Below, piece after piece: positions 21,329 to 28,713 of a stretch of 39,186 nt of DNA (the stretch's first letter is position 1; each line of letters opens with the position of its first letter). The DNA comes from an uncultured Collinsella sp. (GTDB taxonomy: Bacteria > Actinomycetota > Coriobacteriia > Coriobacteriales > Coriobacteriaceae), in the NCBI GenBank assembly GCA_900549275.1, contig URNU01000001.1:1-39186 (forward strand), written 5' to 3'. A program made the translations under genes and the position numbers. The notes beneath the pieces are model-generated. The model searched no databases, was not told where the DNA came from, and was given only the letters and a program-made list of their open reading frames with translations.

Positions 21329-24300
21329 ATGCTGGAGCTCAAAGGAATTTGCAAAAGGTACGTTACGCAGTCGTTTACGCAGGTGGCGCTCAACAACGTA
21401 AGCCTGTCTTTTCGTGATAACGAGTTCGTGGCCATTCTGGGTCCCTCAGGCTCGGGCAAAACTACGATGCTCAACGTTATTGGCGGACTCGACCACTTTG
21501 ACTCGGGCGACTTGCTGATCGACGGTATTTCGACCAAGGACTTTCACGATCGCGATTGGGATGCCTACCGCAACAACCGCATCGGCTTTGTGTTCCAAAG
21601 CTATAACCTCATTCCGCATCAGACCATTTTGGAAAACGTGGAGCTGGCGCTCACGCTCACGGGTGTGGGGCATGCCGAGCGCCGCCAACGTGCGTGCGAG
21701 GCGTTGGAGAAAGTCGGCCTGGGCGAGCACGTTAACAAGCGCCCGAGCCAGCTTTCGGGTGGACAAATGCAGCGCGTGGCGATTGCCCGCGCCCTGATCA
21801 ACGATCCCGAGATTGTGCTGGCGGACGAGCCGACCGGCGCTTTGGATTCAACGACATCCGTACAGGTCATGGATCTGCTCAAGGACGTGGCGCGCGACCG
21901 CCTGGTCATCATGGTCACGCACAATCCCGAGCTGGCGTACCAATATGCCACGCGCATCGTCAACCTGGCGGACGGCAAGATCACCGACGATTCCGACCCC
22001 TTTGATGTAGCAAAGGCCGCGCGTCGCGAGGCCAAGCCTACGCGCAAAACCTCGATGAGCTTTGTGACGGCGCTGGGGCTTTCTGCTCGAAACCTCATGA
22101 CCAAGAAGGGTCGCACGGCCATGACTGCCTTTGCGGGCTCGATTGGCATTATCGGTATTGCGGCGATCCTGGCGCTCTCCAATGGCGTGAACAATTACAT
22201 CAAAAAGGTCGAGGAGGATACGCTCTCGAGCTACCCGCTCACCATTTCCAAGCAGGATTACGACCTGTCGTCCATGATGGGCGGACAGGGGGCTGCGGAT
22301 GATGACTCGCCAGAAAATGTGGATTCGTCCGACGACAGTGCCGGCGGCAAGGCTAAGGGAACCGATAAAATTCCCGTGGTTACGGCCGTAAAGGATATGT
22401 TTGCGAGCGTTAAGTCCAACGACATGACGAGCTTTAAGGCATGGCTCGATGCCGGTGGCGACGGCATCGATAAAGAAGTCAATGCTATCCAGTACGGTTA
22501 TGGCGTGACGCCGGTTGTCTATCGTGCCGGCAAGGGCGACGAGAAGCCCGTCCGGCTTGTTCCCAACGCTATGACCGAGGCCATGAGCGGCGGCGCGAGT
22601 TCGGCGGCGACGGTGAGCATGGAATCCATGGGAACCTCGGTCTTTAACGAGATGATTGACGACCAGAGCCTGCTCGACAGCCAGTACGATGTCGTCGCCG
22701 GTCATTGGCCCACGACCGCAAACGAAGCCGTGATGGTGCTTTCGAGCCGCGGTACGGTGGGCGACTATACGCTCTACAGCATCGGTTCGCTGGATATCAA
22801 TGAGCTCAACGACCTGGTTAACAGTGCCATGGCGGCCGACGGCAAGGTCGAGACGCCCGAGACCGGCACCGACTTTACCTACGACGATGCGCTGTCCACG
22901 ACGTTTAAGGTGCTGTCGCCGGCCGATGCCTATCGCAAAAACGAAGAGACCGGCATGTGGACCGACATGTCTGGCGACGCTGACTTTATGGCCGCCAAGG
23001 TTGCCGACGGTATCGACGTGCACATTGTGGGCGTGGTGCGACCTAACGAGACGGCCAACGCGAGTGCGTTGTCTCCGGGCATTGCCTATACGCATGCACT
23101 GACTCGCCAGCTTATGGAGCGCGCCGCCGATTCGCAGATTGTGCAGGAGCAGCTCGCCCACCCCGAGACGGATGTCTTTACGGGCAAAACCTTCGACGAA
23201 CTGCAAGGCGAGGCCAAGCAAGGCGTGGATCTGGGCAGTATGTTCAGCGTGGACGAGGCGGCACTGAAGAGCGCGTTCTCGTTCGATGCATCTGCGCTCT
23301 CGGGTGTTGCCGACAGCATGGACCTGTCGGGTCTTGACCTGTCCGGGCTGGACATTGACCTTTCGGGCGTTGGGAAGGACATCGACTTCAGCGACATCAT
23401 GGCCAAGGCGCCGACCCCAGATTTCTCGGGCATCTTTGACGGTCTGGAGCTCACACCCGAGCAAATGCAGCAGGTGGGAACGCTTGCCAACCAACTGTTT
23501 GAGGGCTTTTTGCAGTCTGATCACTTTAAGGCCCTGACGCCCGAGGACCTTAAGGACGCGTCGAAGCTCGCCGCCGCATTCTCGGCGTATCTTGAGAATG
23601 ATGCGGCAGCCCAGCAAATCCAGGCCCAGCTCAAAGCCCTCGGCGGCGATGCCCTGGCCGAGCGCCTGCAGCAGGCGATGACCGACTATGTGCAAAAGCA
23701 GCTGGCTCCGTATCTGCAGCAGGCTATGGATCAGGTGATGAAGGCAATCAGCGAGCAGATAGCGTCGACGGTATCATCCCAGCTCAAGGCGGGCACGGCA
23801 GGGCTTATGGACCAGGTGGCGACGCAGATGTCTTCGAGTTTTGCCAACCTGGCGAGCGCCATGCGCGTGGATGCAAGTGCCTTTGCTCATGCCATCCACT
23901 TCAACATGGACGCCGAGGACCTGAGCTCGCTCATGATGAGCTATGCGAAGGCGTCGAAGCTCACCTACGACAACAATCTGACCACGTTGGGCTATGCGGA
24001 CGAGGCAGACCCCATCTCAGTCAAGATTTTCCCGCGTGACTTTGAGGCCAAAGAGCGCGTGCTCGATCACATCGGCGCGTACAACAAGCAGGTCAAAGCC
24101 TCTGGCCACGATGAACAGGCAATCTCATACACCGACTACATGGGCATCATCATGGGTTCGGTGACCGACATCGTGAACACCATCAGCTTGGTGCTCATCG
24201 CATTCGTGAGTATCAGCCTGGTGGTGAGCTCCATCATGATCGGCATCATCACCTACATCAGCGTGCTGGAGCGCAAAAAGGAGATTGGCATCCTGCGTGC

Positions 24301-24583
24301 GATCGGCGCGTCGAAGCGTAACGTGGCCAACGTATTCAATGCTGAGACCTTTATCGAGGGCCTCATTGCCGGCGTCTTTGCTGTTGTCGTCGTGGTGGCC
24401 GTAAGCTTTCCGGTTAATGCCTGGGCGCTTGCTGCCAAACAAGTACCCAATCTGATGAGCCTGCCCGTGCAGGATGCGCTGATGCTCATCGCGATTTCGG
24501 TGCTGCTGACGGTCGTTGCCGGTCTGCTACCGGCCCGCAGCGCATCCAAAAAAGACCCCGTGGAAGCTCTGCGCTCCGAATAA
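21329..24583 (+). CDS. Fused ABC transporter (MacB-like ATPase plus permease) with giant external domain
   Basis: This 1084-residue protein carries a full ABC ATPase (Walker A GPSGSGKT at 38-45, LSGGQ at 142-146, Walker B IVLADE at 162-167, H-loop MVTHNPE) fused to an FtsX/MacB-type permease. After the first membrane helix (about 263-285) comes an extracytoplasmic part of roughly 650 residues (286-940), then three C-terminal helices (about 948-972, 1011-1032, 1050-1072), with the motif ERKKEIGILRAIGASKRNVA between them. MacB-type exporters use the external domain to push substrate outwards. Here the domain is far larger and contains a serine/aspartate/leucine repeat (DLSGLDLSGLDIDLSGVG, about 665-685) and long Gln/Lys-rich helices. 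ATG 21329 follows AGGAGAGG by 9 bases. Substrate unknown; peptide, antibiotic or lipoprotein export is likely. Confidence 0.92.
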   Translation: MLELKGICKRYVTQSFTQVALNNVSLSFRDNEFVAILGPSGSGKTTMLNVIGGLDHFDSGDLLIDGISTKDFHDRDWDAYRNNRIGFVFQSYNLIPHQTILENVELALTLTGVGHAERRQRACEALEKVGLGEHVNKRPSQLSGGQMQRVAIARALINDPEIVLADEPTGALDSTTSVQVMDLLKDVARDRLVIMVTHNPELAYQYATRIVNLADGKITDDSDPFDVAKAARREAKPTRKTSMSFVTALGLSARNLMTKKGRTAMTAFAGSIGIIGIAAILALSNGVNNYIKKVEEDTLSSYPLTISKQDYDLSSMMGGQGAADDDSPENVDSSDDSAGGKAKGTDKIPVVTAVKDMFASVKSNDMTSFKAWLDAGGDGIDKEVNAIQYGYGVTPVVYRAGKGDEKPVRLVPNAMTEAMSGGASSAATVSMESMGTSVFNEMIDDQSLLDSQYDVVAGHWPTTANEAVMVLSSRGTVGDYTLYSIGSLDINELNDLVNSAMAADGKVETPETGTDFTYDDALSTTFKVLSPADAYRKNEETGMWTDMSGDADFMAAKVADGIDVHIVGVVRPNETANASALSPGIAYTHALTRQLMERAADSQIVQEQLAHPETDVFTGKTFDELQGEAKQGVDLGSMFSVDEAALKSAFSFDASALSGVADSMDLSGLDLSGLDIDLSGVGKDIDFSDIMAKAPTPDFSGIFDGLELTPEQMQQVGTLANQLFEGFLQSDHFKALTPEDLKDASKLAAAFSAYLENDAAAQQIQAQLKALGGDALAERLQQAMTDYVQKQLAPYLQQAMDQVMKAISEQIASTVSSQLKAGTAGLMDQVATQMSSSFANLASAMRVDASAFAHAIHFNMDAEDLSSLMMSYAKASKLTYDNNLTTLGYADEADPISVKIFPRDFEAKERVLDHIGAYNKQVKASGHDEQAISYTDYMGIIMGSVTDIVNTISLVLIAFVSISLVVSSIMIGIITYISVLERKKEIGILRAIGASKRNVANVFNAETFIEGLIAGVFAVVVVVAVSFPVNAWALAAKQVPNLMSLPVQDALMLIAISVLLTVVAGLLPARSASKKDPVEALRSE

Positions 24584-24614
24584 TGTGACAAAGGGACAGC
24601 CCCTTTGTCACATT
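24582..24614. repeat. Hairpin repeat with GTGACAAAGGG arms after the ABC transporter
   Basis: Perfect 14-bp arms beginning AATGTGACAAAGGG (24582-24595 and 24601-24614) with a 5-base loop start inside the stop codon of the ABC gene. A related copy is at 25425-25455, so this is a dispersed repeat that probably also acts as terminator. Confidence 0.75.
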
Positions 24615-24885
24615 GAGTGGCTTGCAAAATCGAGATCTAATACTTTTCCCGAGAAGTGAACGAGTGAAAACGCACCCCCGAAGCATCGACACTTTTGAGA
24701 TGCAATTTCCTGCGGTTTTGTCAGTCAAATCCTGCGGTTTTGATGCCTAAAAATGTCGATGCTTCGGGGGTTCAAAAATGGTCGTTCACTTCTCGGGAAA
24801 AGTATTAGACCTCGAGATATAGACGGCGTTTGCGAGCGGCAACCAGAGTGCAGCCTCCTAGTTCTTCTTTGCAGAGAGCATAAGG
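24584..24885. other. 302-base gap with repeats
   Basis: This gap holds the hairpin repeat at 24582-24614 and the 174-bp palindromic element at 24636-24809. Nothing else is seen; no protein gene is evident. Confidence 0.6.
24636..24809. repeat. 174-bp palindromic REPIN-like element, copy 1
   Basis: The element has perfect 28-bp terminal inverted repeats (24636-24663 and 24782-24809, starting TCTAATACTTTTCCCGAG) and a second perfect 18-bp inner pair (24674-24691 and 24754-24771, starting ACCCCCGAAGCATCGACA). The loop holds two direct copies of TCCTGCGGTTTTG (24708-24720 and 24730-24742). The nested palindrome with a conserved loop resembles a REPIN, a non-autonomous repeat moved by RAYT-type transposases elsewhere, or a MITE. 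Copy 2 lies inverted at 25166-25331. Confidence 0.8.
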
Positions 24886-25149
24886 CTAATCCGCGACGCT
24901 TTCGCACACGGGCTCCAAGGCATCTTGCGCGATGGCAAGCTGCTCGGCGGCGCCGCCCAGGTTGCCATCGCGCAAGATTGTTATCGCCGTTCTTGAGCAA
25001 GCGGCCGGCAGCTTGCGTGGCGAGCACGCTGGCTGGAGTTCCCTTTGGCGAAACACAATATCGTTGATCATTTGGAGTGGCAGGATCAGCAGACATGCTA
25101 CGAATGCCATGATGAGCGCAATCGCTGCGATCTTGCCGTTCGTGAGCAT
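24886..25149 (-). CDS. Small single-pass membrane protein, hypothetical
   Basis: The 87-codon frame begins MLTNGKIAAIALIMAFVACL: a short N-terminus, one hydrophobic helix (about residues 7-29) and a polar, Cys-containing C-terminal part (VFRQRELQPACSPRK, and LRDGNLGGAAEQLAIAQ). No known family is recognised. The start is chosen at the ATG immediately before the hydrophobic segment; the longer frame runs into the palindromic element. No clear ribosome site is seen before it, so it could be a remnant. It lies exactly between the two inverted copies of the palindromic element. Confidence 0.42.
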   Translation of the reverse strand: MLTNGKIAAIALIMAFVACLLILPLQMINDIVFRQRELQPACSPRKLPAACSRTAITILRDGNLGGAAEQLAIAQDALEPVCESVAD

Positions 25150-25165
25150 TAGTAAATCGAAGGTG

Positions 25166-25331
25166 AATGGTTTTACGAGAAGTGAGCGACCTATTCTGGA
25201 CCCCTGTAGCATTCGCACTTTTGGATGCAAAAACCGCAGGATTTGAGCGACAAAACCGCAGGAAATGGCTCTCCAAAAGTGTCGATGCTTCGGGGGTCCG
25301 ATTTCACTCGTTCACTTCGCGGGAAAGTATT
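25166..25331. repeat. Palindromic REPIN-like element, copy 2 (inverted relative to copy 1)
   Basis: The reverse complement follows copy 1 almost along its whole length: a GAAGTGAACGA-type end, the CCCCCGAAGCATCGACA inner arm, and two direct CCTGCGGTTTTG units in the loop. Its left arms (25166-25200) are degraded with several mismatches, so one end is more decayed than the other. With copy 1 it brackets the small ORF at 24886-25149. Confidence 0.72.
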
Positions 25332-25424
25332 CACCTTCGTTGCATGAGGCGACGGAGGGAAGGGTGATTATCGTCAAGTAGCCACCTCTGCCTTGTGAAT
25401 CATCTGAAGCACAAGGCATAATGC

Positions 25425-25455
25425 ATGTGACAAAGGGACGGTCCCTTTGCCGCAT
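25425..25455. repeat. GTGACAAAGGG hairpin, second copy
   Basis: ATGTGACAAAGGGAC-g-GTCCCTTTGCCGCAT forms a near-perfect 15-bp hairpin with two mismatches, 14 bases before the tRNA-dihydrouridine synthase start. It is related to the perfect hairpin at 24582-24614. Placed before a gene, it cannot simply end that gene's transcription; it may be a repeat or a 5' element. Confidence 0.7.
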
Positions 25456-25469
25456 TGATCTGAGAGTAG

Positions 25470-26429
25470 ATGTTGATGATTCTATCGTTGGCCCCTATGG
25501 AGGGGATTACCGGGCATGTGTTCCGTCGCGTGCATGCGGAGTGCTTCGGTGCGCTCGATTGCTATTACACGCCGTTTTTGCCGCCGCCGCGGGTGGGAAA
25601 CCGCTTTGGCGGCAAGGCGTTTAAGGAGATCGATCCTGCCAATAACCAGGGGCTCAACGTAGTGCCTCAGCTGATGTCCAAGAACGCAGACGAGTTTGTG
25701 TGGGCGGCACAGGTGCTCGCCGACATGGGCTACCGCGAGGTCAATCTCAACTTGGGTTGCCCCTCGGGAACAGTTGTCGCCAAGGGCAAGGGCTCGGGTT
25801 TCTTGCGTAATCTCGACGAGCTCGAGGTATTCTTGAGTGACGTGTGCGAGCGATCGCCGTTGCCGGTGTCGGTCAAGACCAGGCTGGGTCTGGAGAGCGA
25901 TGACGAGTATGAGCGCGTGCTCGACCTTTACTGTCGCATGCCGCTGGCAGAGCTGATCGTGCATCCGCGCGTACAGAAGGATCGCTATACGGGCTCGCCG
26001 CGCAAGGAGTTTTATGGCGAGACGTTGAAGCGGGCACCGTTTCCCGTGGCATACAACGGCGATATTTTTGATCTTGAGGATATGGATGCGCTGGTGGAGG
26101 CCTATCCCGGCACGCGCCATGTAATGCTGGGACGCGGCCTGCTCGCGAACCCCGCGCTGGCTCGCATGGTTAAGGGCGGCCCTGTTGCCACGGCAGCCGA
26201 GCTGCAGCGCTTCCACGACACGCTGTTTGCAGCCTATGCGGACGAAATTGGCGGCAATGCGGTCTTTCGCATGAAGGAGTGGTGGTTCTACGCCAAATGC
26301 GCCTTCGCCGACCCCGCTACCGTTCACAAGCTCGTACGTAAGACCAAAAAGGTCGACGAATACCGCGCCGCCGTCGAGCGCGTCTTTCGCGAGCAGCCAC
26401 TTGCGCCTATAGCCCGTTTCCACGACTAG
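25470..26429 (+). CDS. tRNA-dihydrouridine synthase
   Basis: This 319-residue flavoenzyme reduces uridines in the tRNA D-loop with NADPH and FMN. The start LSLAPMEGITGHVFRRV (residues 5-21) is the Dus signature, and the catalytic Cys97 lies in LNLGCPSGTVVAKGKGSGFL. The TIM-barrel FMN-phosphate region is in PVAYNGDIFDLEDM and VMLGRGLLANP. Length and order are normal. Either ATG 25470 or ATG 25476 could start the protein; a weak GAGAG site is upstream of both. A GTGACAAAGGG hairpin precedes it. The subfamily (DusA/B/C-type) cannot be assigned from the sequence alone; it lacks the extra RNA-binding insertions of DusC. Confidence 0.94.
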   Translation: MLMILSLAPMEGITGHVFRRVHAECFGALDCYYTPFLPPPRVGNRFGGKAFKEIDPANNQGLNVVPQLMSKNADEFVWAAQVLADMGYREVNLNLGCPSGTVVAKGKGSGFLRNLDELEVFLSDVCERSPLPVSVKTRLGLESDDEYERVLDLYCRMPLAELIVHPRVQKDRYTGSPRKEFYGETLKRAPFPVAYNGDIFDLEDMDALVEAYPGTRHVMLGRGLLANPALARMVKGGPVATAAELQRFHDTLFAAYADEIGGNAVFRMKEWWFYAKCAFADPATVHKLVRKTKKVDEYRAAVERVFREQPLAPIARFHD

Positions 26430-26438
26430 TTAGTCGTC

Positions 26439-26478
26439 GGGGACGTTCTTTAACGACTAGTCATTTAAGAACGTCCCC
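26439..26478. repeat. Hairpin repeat of the GGGAC-type after the dihydrouridine synthase
   Basis: GGGGACGTTCTT and AAGAACGTCCCC (26439-26450 and 26467-26478) form a 12-bp stem. A smaller palindrome CGACTAgtTAGTCG (26423-26436) overlaps the stop codon of the upstream gene. It fits the dispersed hairpins with a GGGAC/GTCCC core found elsewhere in the window. Confidence 0.7.
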
Positions 26479-26499
26479 GCTGACTACCTGCAAAAAAGC

Positions 26500-26554
26500 T
26501 GTACGCCAGCATCCAAAGATGTCGAAAAATGTCGACTTTGGATGCTGGCGTACA
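26500..26554. terminator. Perfect 19-bp hairpin, likely terminator of the glutaredoxin gene
   Basis: Perfect 19-bp arms beginning TGTACGCCAGCATCCAAAG (26500-26518 and 26536-26554) enclose a 17-base loop with two direct ATGTCGA units. On the minus strand the hairpin is followed by AGCTTTTTTG, so it acts as intrinsic terminator for the glutaredoxin gene. It lies between convergent genes. Confidence 0.85.
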
Positions 26555-26598
26555 TGTTTGGCCGTATGGGTTGGGGTGGGCCGGTTGCAACGCGCATA

Positions 26599-26844
26599 CT
26601 AGAGCAGGTTCTTTTGTATCCACGCGATGATGTCGCTCGATTCGTAGAGCGGCTTTCCGTCGATGAATAGGCAGGGAACCTGGCGTTTTCCGCCGACGGC
26701 GATGAGTGTCTGCTCGGCATCGGAATCGGTCGAGATATTACGCTCGGGAATGGTCACGCCGTAATCGGCCAAAAAGTGCTTGACCTTTAAGCAATACGGG
26801 CAGCCGGTCATAACGTAGAGCACGAACTCGTGATTAGTAGCCAT
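26599..26844 (-). CDS. Glutaredoxin-family thiol reductase
   Basis: This 81-residue protein is a small glutaredoxin with the dithiol active site C15-P-Y-C18 (LYVMTGCPYCLKV), the cis-Pro RQVPCLFIDGK and the C-terminal GKPLYESSDIIAWIQKNL. It reduces disulfides or mixed disulfides in the cytoplasm; an NrdH-like or glutathione-independent role fits the low-thiol environment of Coriobacteria. ATG 26844 is chosen because GGAGA is 5 bases upstream. It lies 51 bases after the TipAS regulator gene in the same direction and may share its operon. Confidence 0.92.
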   Translation of the reverse strand: MATNHEFVLYVMTGCPYCLKVKHFLADYGVTIPERNISTDSDAEQTLIAVGGKRQVPCLFIDGKPLYESSDIIAWIQKNLL

Positions 26845-26895
26845 AGGTCTCCAATCGGTTGAGGTTTTGATTGAAATACCCAAAGCCGCCGCGGT

Positions 26896-27723
26896 CTATG
26901 CGCGCGTCAACGACGACTCGATGGCCTGGACCAAAAACGTCGTGGCTCCGGTGCCGCAGGGCTTGTCGTAGTAGTCAACAAAGCGCTGGTCGGCCAGATA
27001 GCCGTGGGCGAGGCCCAGGTACGCTTCGTTCTGGGGCTCGCATCCCCAGTTGAGAGTAATCCAGCGACGATGCATTGCGACAAGTTTGCGGGCCTCGTTG
27101 CTCTCTGGGTCGCCAATGCCCATGGCAATCGAGAGCTGGCCCAGAATAGCGCGTTCAAGTTCCTTCATGTCGTTCCATGTCTGAGGATCCATGTCCAGTA
27201 ACGTTTCGTTTGCTGCATCGATAGCCTCATCGCCATAGCACGCCCGCGCCTCGGCACCGTAGCGCTCCTCGTTTTCCTGCACGGTGCGCCAGCGCTCCAG
27301 TTGCGGCAGGACGGCGCCCATGAGCGAGACGGCTTCGTCGAGCGACATACCGGTGTTTTGTGCCAGCCGCGGGGCACAATCCTCAATCATTGATTCCATC
27401 GTGGTGTCGTAGGTGTACTTGCCGTGGTCGTAGCACCACTTGCAGTAATGATCGGTCGCGGTGCCCGTGGCATCGGTGCCGCGGTCGTTGGGCGTGAGTA
27501 TCATGCCGCAGCTCTGGCAATAGTGCTCGGGCATTTCGAGCAGATGGGACAGGGGCTCGCCGGTTACGGCGGCGATGAGTTTCATCATGTCGATGCCCGG
27601 TGTGACCTCGCCGCGTTCCCAACGGCTGACGGCTTGGCGTGTGACGAAGAGCTTGGCGGCGAGCTGCTCTTGGGTAAGGTGATGGGCGCGACGGACAGCA
27701 ATGAGCTTTTCTGCGAAGGCCAT
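26896..27723 (-). CDS. XRE helix-turn-helix / zinc-ribbon / TipAS-like regulator
   Basis: This 275-residue regulator joins three parts. Residues about 6-60 are an XRE helix-turn-helix (LTQEQLAAKLFVTRQAVSRW). Residues 66-100 form a zinc ribbon with C69, C72, C94 and C97 (CQSCG and CKWC). The rest (about 140-275) matches the TipAS ligand domain, including MHRRWITLNWGCEP, EAYLGLAHGYLADQRFVDYY and the end GATTFLVQAI. In the classical TipAL protein this domain binds thiopeptides and follows a MerR head; here the DNA-binding part is of XRE type, so the arrangement is unusual. ATG is preceded by AAAGGAG. The dyad and promoter at 27754-27797 fit autoregulation. The ligand is unknown; drug or peptide sensing is likely. 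Confidence 0.9.
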   Translation of the reverse strand: MAFAEKLIAVRRAHHLTQEQLAAKLFVTRQAVSRWERGEVTPGIDMMKLIAAVTGEPLSHLLEMPEHYCQSCGMILTPNDRGTDATGTATDHYCKWCYDHGKYTYDTTMESMIEDCAPRLAQNTGMSLDEAVSLMGAVLPQLERWRTVQENEERYGAEARACYGDEAIDAANETLLDMDPQTWNDMKELERAILGQLSIAMGIGDPESNEARKLVAMHRRWITLNWGCEPQNEAYLGLAHGYLADQRFVDYYDKPCGTGATTFLVQAIESSLTRA

Positions 27724-27753
27724 AACGGCTCCTTTCTGCTGGTTGATGGCTTA

Positions 27754-27797
27754 AGCATACGCAGCGGCCGGCTCTCTTCCAAGCAACCGTTGGTTGC
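27754..27797 (-). promoter_or_regulatory. Promoter and dyad operator of the TipAS-like regulator gene
   Basis: On the minus strand TTGGAA (27782-27777), 17 bases, TATGCT (27759-27754). The perfect dyad GCAACC-gtt-GGTTGC (27783-27797) abuts the -35 and is the best operator candidate for autoregulation by the XRE part. Confidence 0.6.
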
Positions 27798-27851
27798 ACG
27801 ACGGGGGACCGCGGCGAAGAATTGCGCGCTGCGCCCCACACCTCCATGCCG

Positions 27852-27857
27852 TACAAT
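27852..27857 (+). promoter_or_regulatory. -10 box giving a likely leaderless trmO transcript
   Basis: TACAAT (27852-27857) ends 7 bases before the trmO ATG, so transcription would begin at or next to the start codon. No ribosome site exists upstream. No clear -35 is seen, and the start is inferred. Confidence 0.4.
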
Positions 27858-27864
27858 GACCGGC

Positions 27865-28602
27865 ATGGAACCTATTGCACACATACATACCGATCTGCCG
27901 CAGAAGTTCGGCATTCCGCGCAACAGCTTTTTGGCGCCTCATCTGCAGGGGCGCATCGTTTTTGAGCCGGAATTTGCCTCCAACGCAGCGGTTGAGGGTC
28001 TGGACTCCTTCTCTCACCTATGGCTGCTGTGGCGCTTTGAAAATGGAACGCCCGGCGGCACGGCTAAGGACATAGCTGCCGATGCCAAAACGCAGGACAG
28101 GTCTGGCACCAACGTCAAGTGGTCGAAGACCGTGCGCCCGCCGCGTCTGGGCGGAGCCGAGCGTGTGGGCGTCTTTGCCACGCGCAGTCCGTTTCGCCCT
28201 AATCCCATCGGTCTTACCTGCGTAAGGCTCGATCACGTTGAGCTCACCGCCGACGGCCCCATCATCCATGTGCTGGGGGCCGATCTGCGCGACGGCACGC
28301 CCATCTACGACATTAAGCCCTACATCCCGTTTGCGGACTGTCACCCGGATGCGACCGGCGGCTGGATCGAGGATGCTCCGTGGCAAGAACTTAACGTCGA
28401 GTTCCCGCAAGCGCTTCAAGATATGGTCCCGCCCGCAAAACTCTCCGGCTTGGTCGAAGTCCTTCGCCAAGATCCGCGCCGTGCGGGCAGCAAACACGAG
28501 CCAAACCGCGTCTATCACCTGGCCTACGCCGGGCTCGACATATCGTTTACGGTCGACGAAACCCAGCTAACCGTAGTCGCCGTCAACGACGCACGAGACT
28601 AA
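27865..28602 (+). CDS. trmO: tRNA (N6-threonylcarbamoyladenosine37-N6)-methyltransferase TrmO
   Basis: This 245-residue enzyme methylates N6-threonylcarbamoyl-A37 of tRNA-Thr using S-adenosylmethionine. The family signature GVFATRSPFRPNPIGLTCVR is fully present near residues 107-126, with FLAPHLQGRIVFEP near the start and IYDIKPYIPFAD in the middle, normal order and length for the TrmO/VirR-like beta-barrel domain plus C-terminal extension. The start is ATG 27865; another in-frame ATG lies 9 bases earlier. It is divergent from the TipAS regulator with about 140 bases between them. Members in many bacteria lie in unrelated contexts, so the neighbours do not refine the function. Confidence 0.93.
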   Translation: MEPIAHIHTDLPQKFGIPRNSFLAPHLQGRIVFEPEFASNAAVEGLDSFSHLWLLWRFENGTPGGTAKDIAADAKTQDRSGTNVKWSKTVRPPRLGGAERVGVFATRSPFRPNPIGLTCVRLDHVELTADGPIIHVLGADLRDGTPIYDIKPYIPFADCHPDATGGWIEDAPWQELNVEFPQALQDMVPPAKLSGLVEVLRQDPRRAGSKHEPNRVYHLAYAGLDISFTVDETQLTVVAVNDARD

Positions 28603-28713
28603 CCAGCCATTCGTCCGCACCCGTCAAATTAAGCGCCAAACCCCGCGCCAAAACCGCCCACGCTGGTGGACAATAACGCCTACCAAAACAATCACTTTGT
28701 ACGGGAGCTCAGC

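Larger units (their letters stand above)
25150..25469. other. 320-base gap with repeats before the dihydrouridine synthase
   Basis: This gap contains copy 2 of the palindromic element (25166-25331), about 90 bases with no feature, and a second GTGACAAAGGG hairpin (25425-25455). No protein gene is supported. Confidence 0.6.

Noticed and set aside
21848..23695. 615-codon frame antisense to the ABC exporter
   Set aside because: His/Arg-rich shadow of a well-defined gene, with no ribosome site or motif.
24708..24742. Two direct repeats as a start of a CRISPR array
   Set aside because: Only two 13-base copies inside one palindrome; no array and no cas genes.
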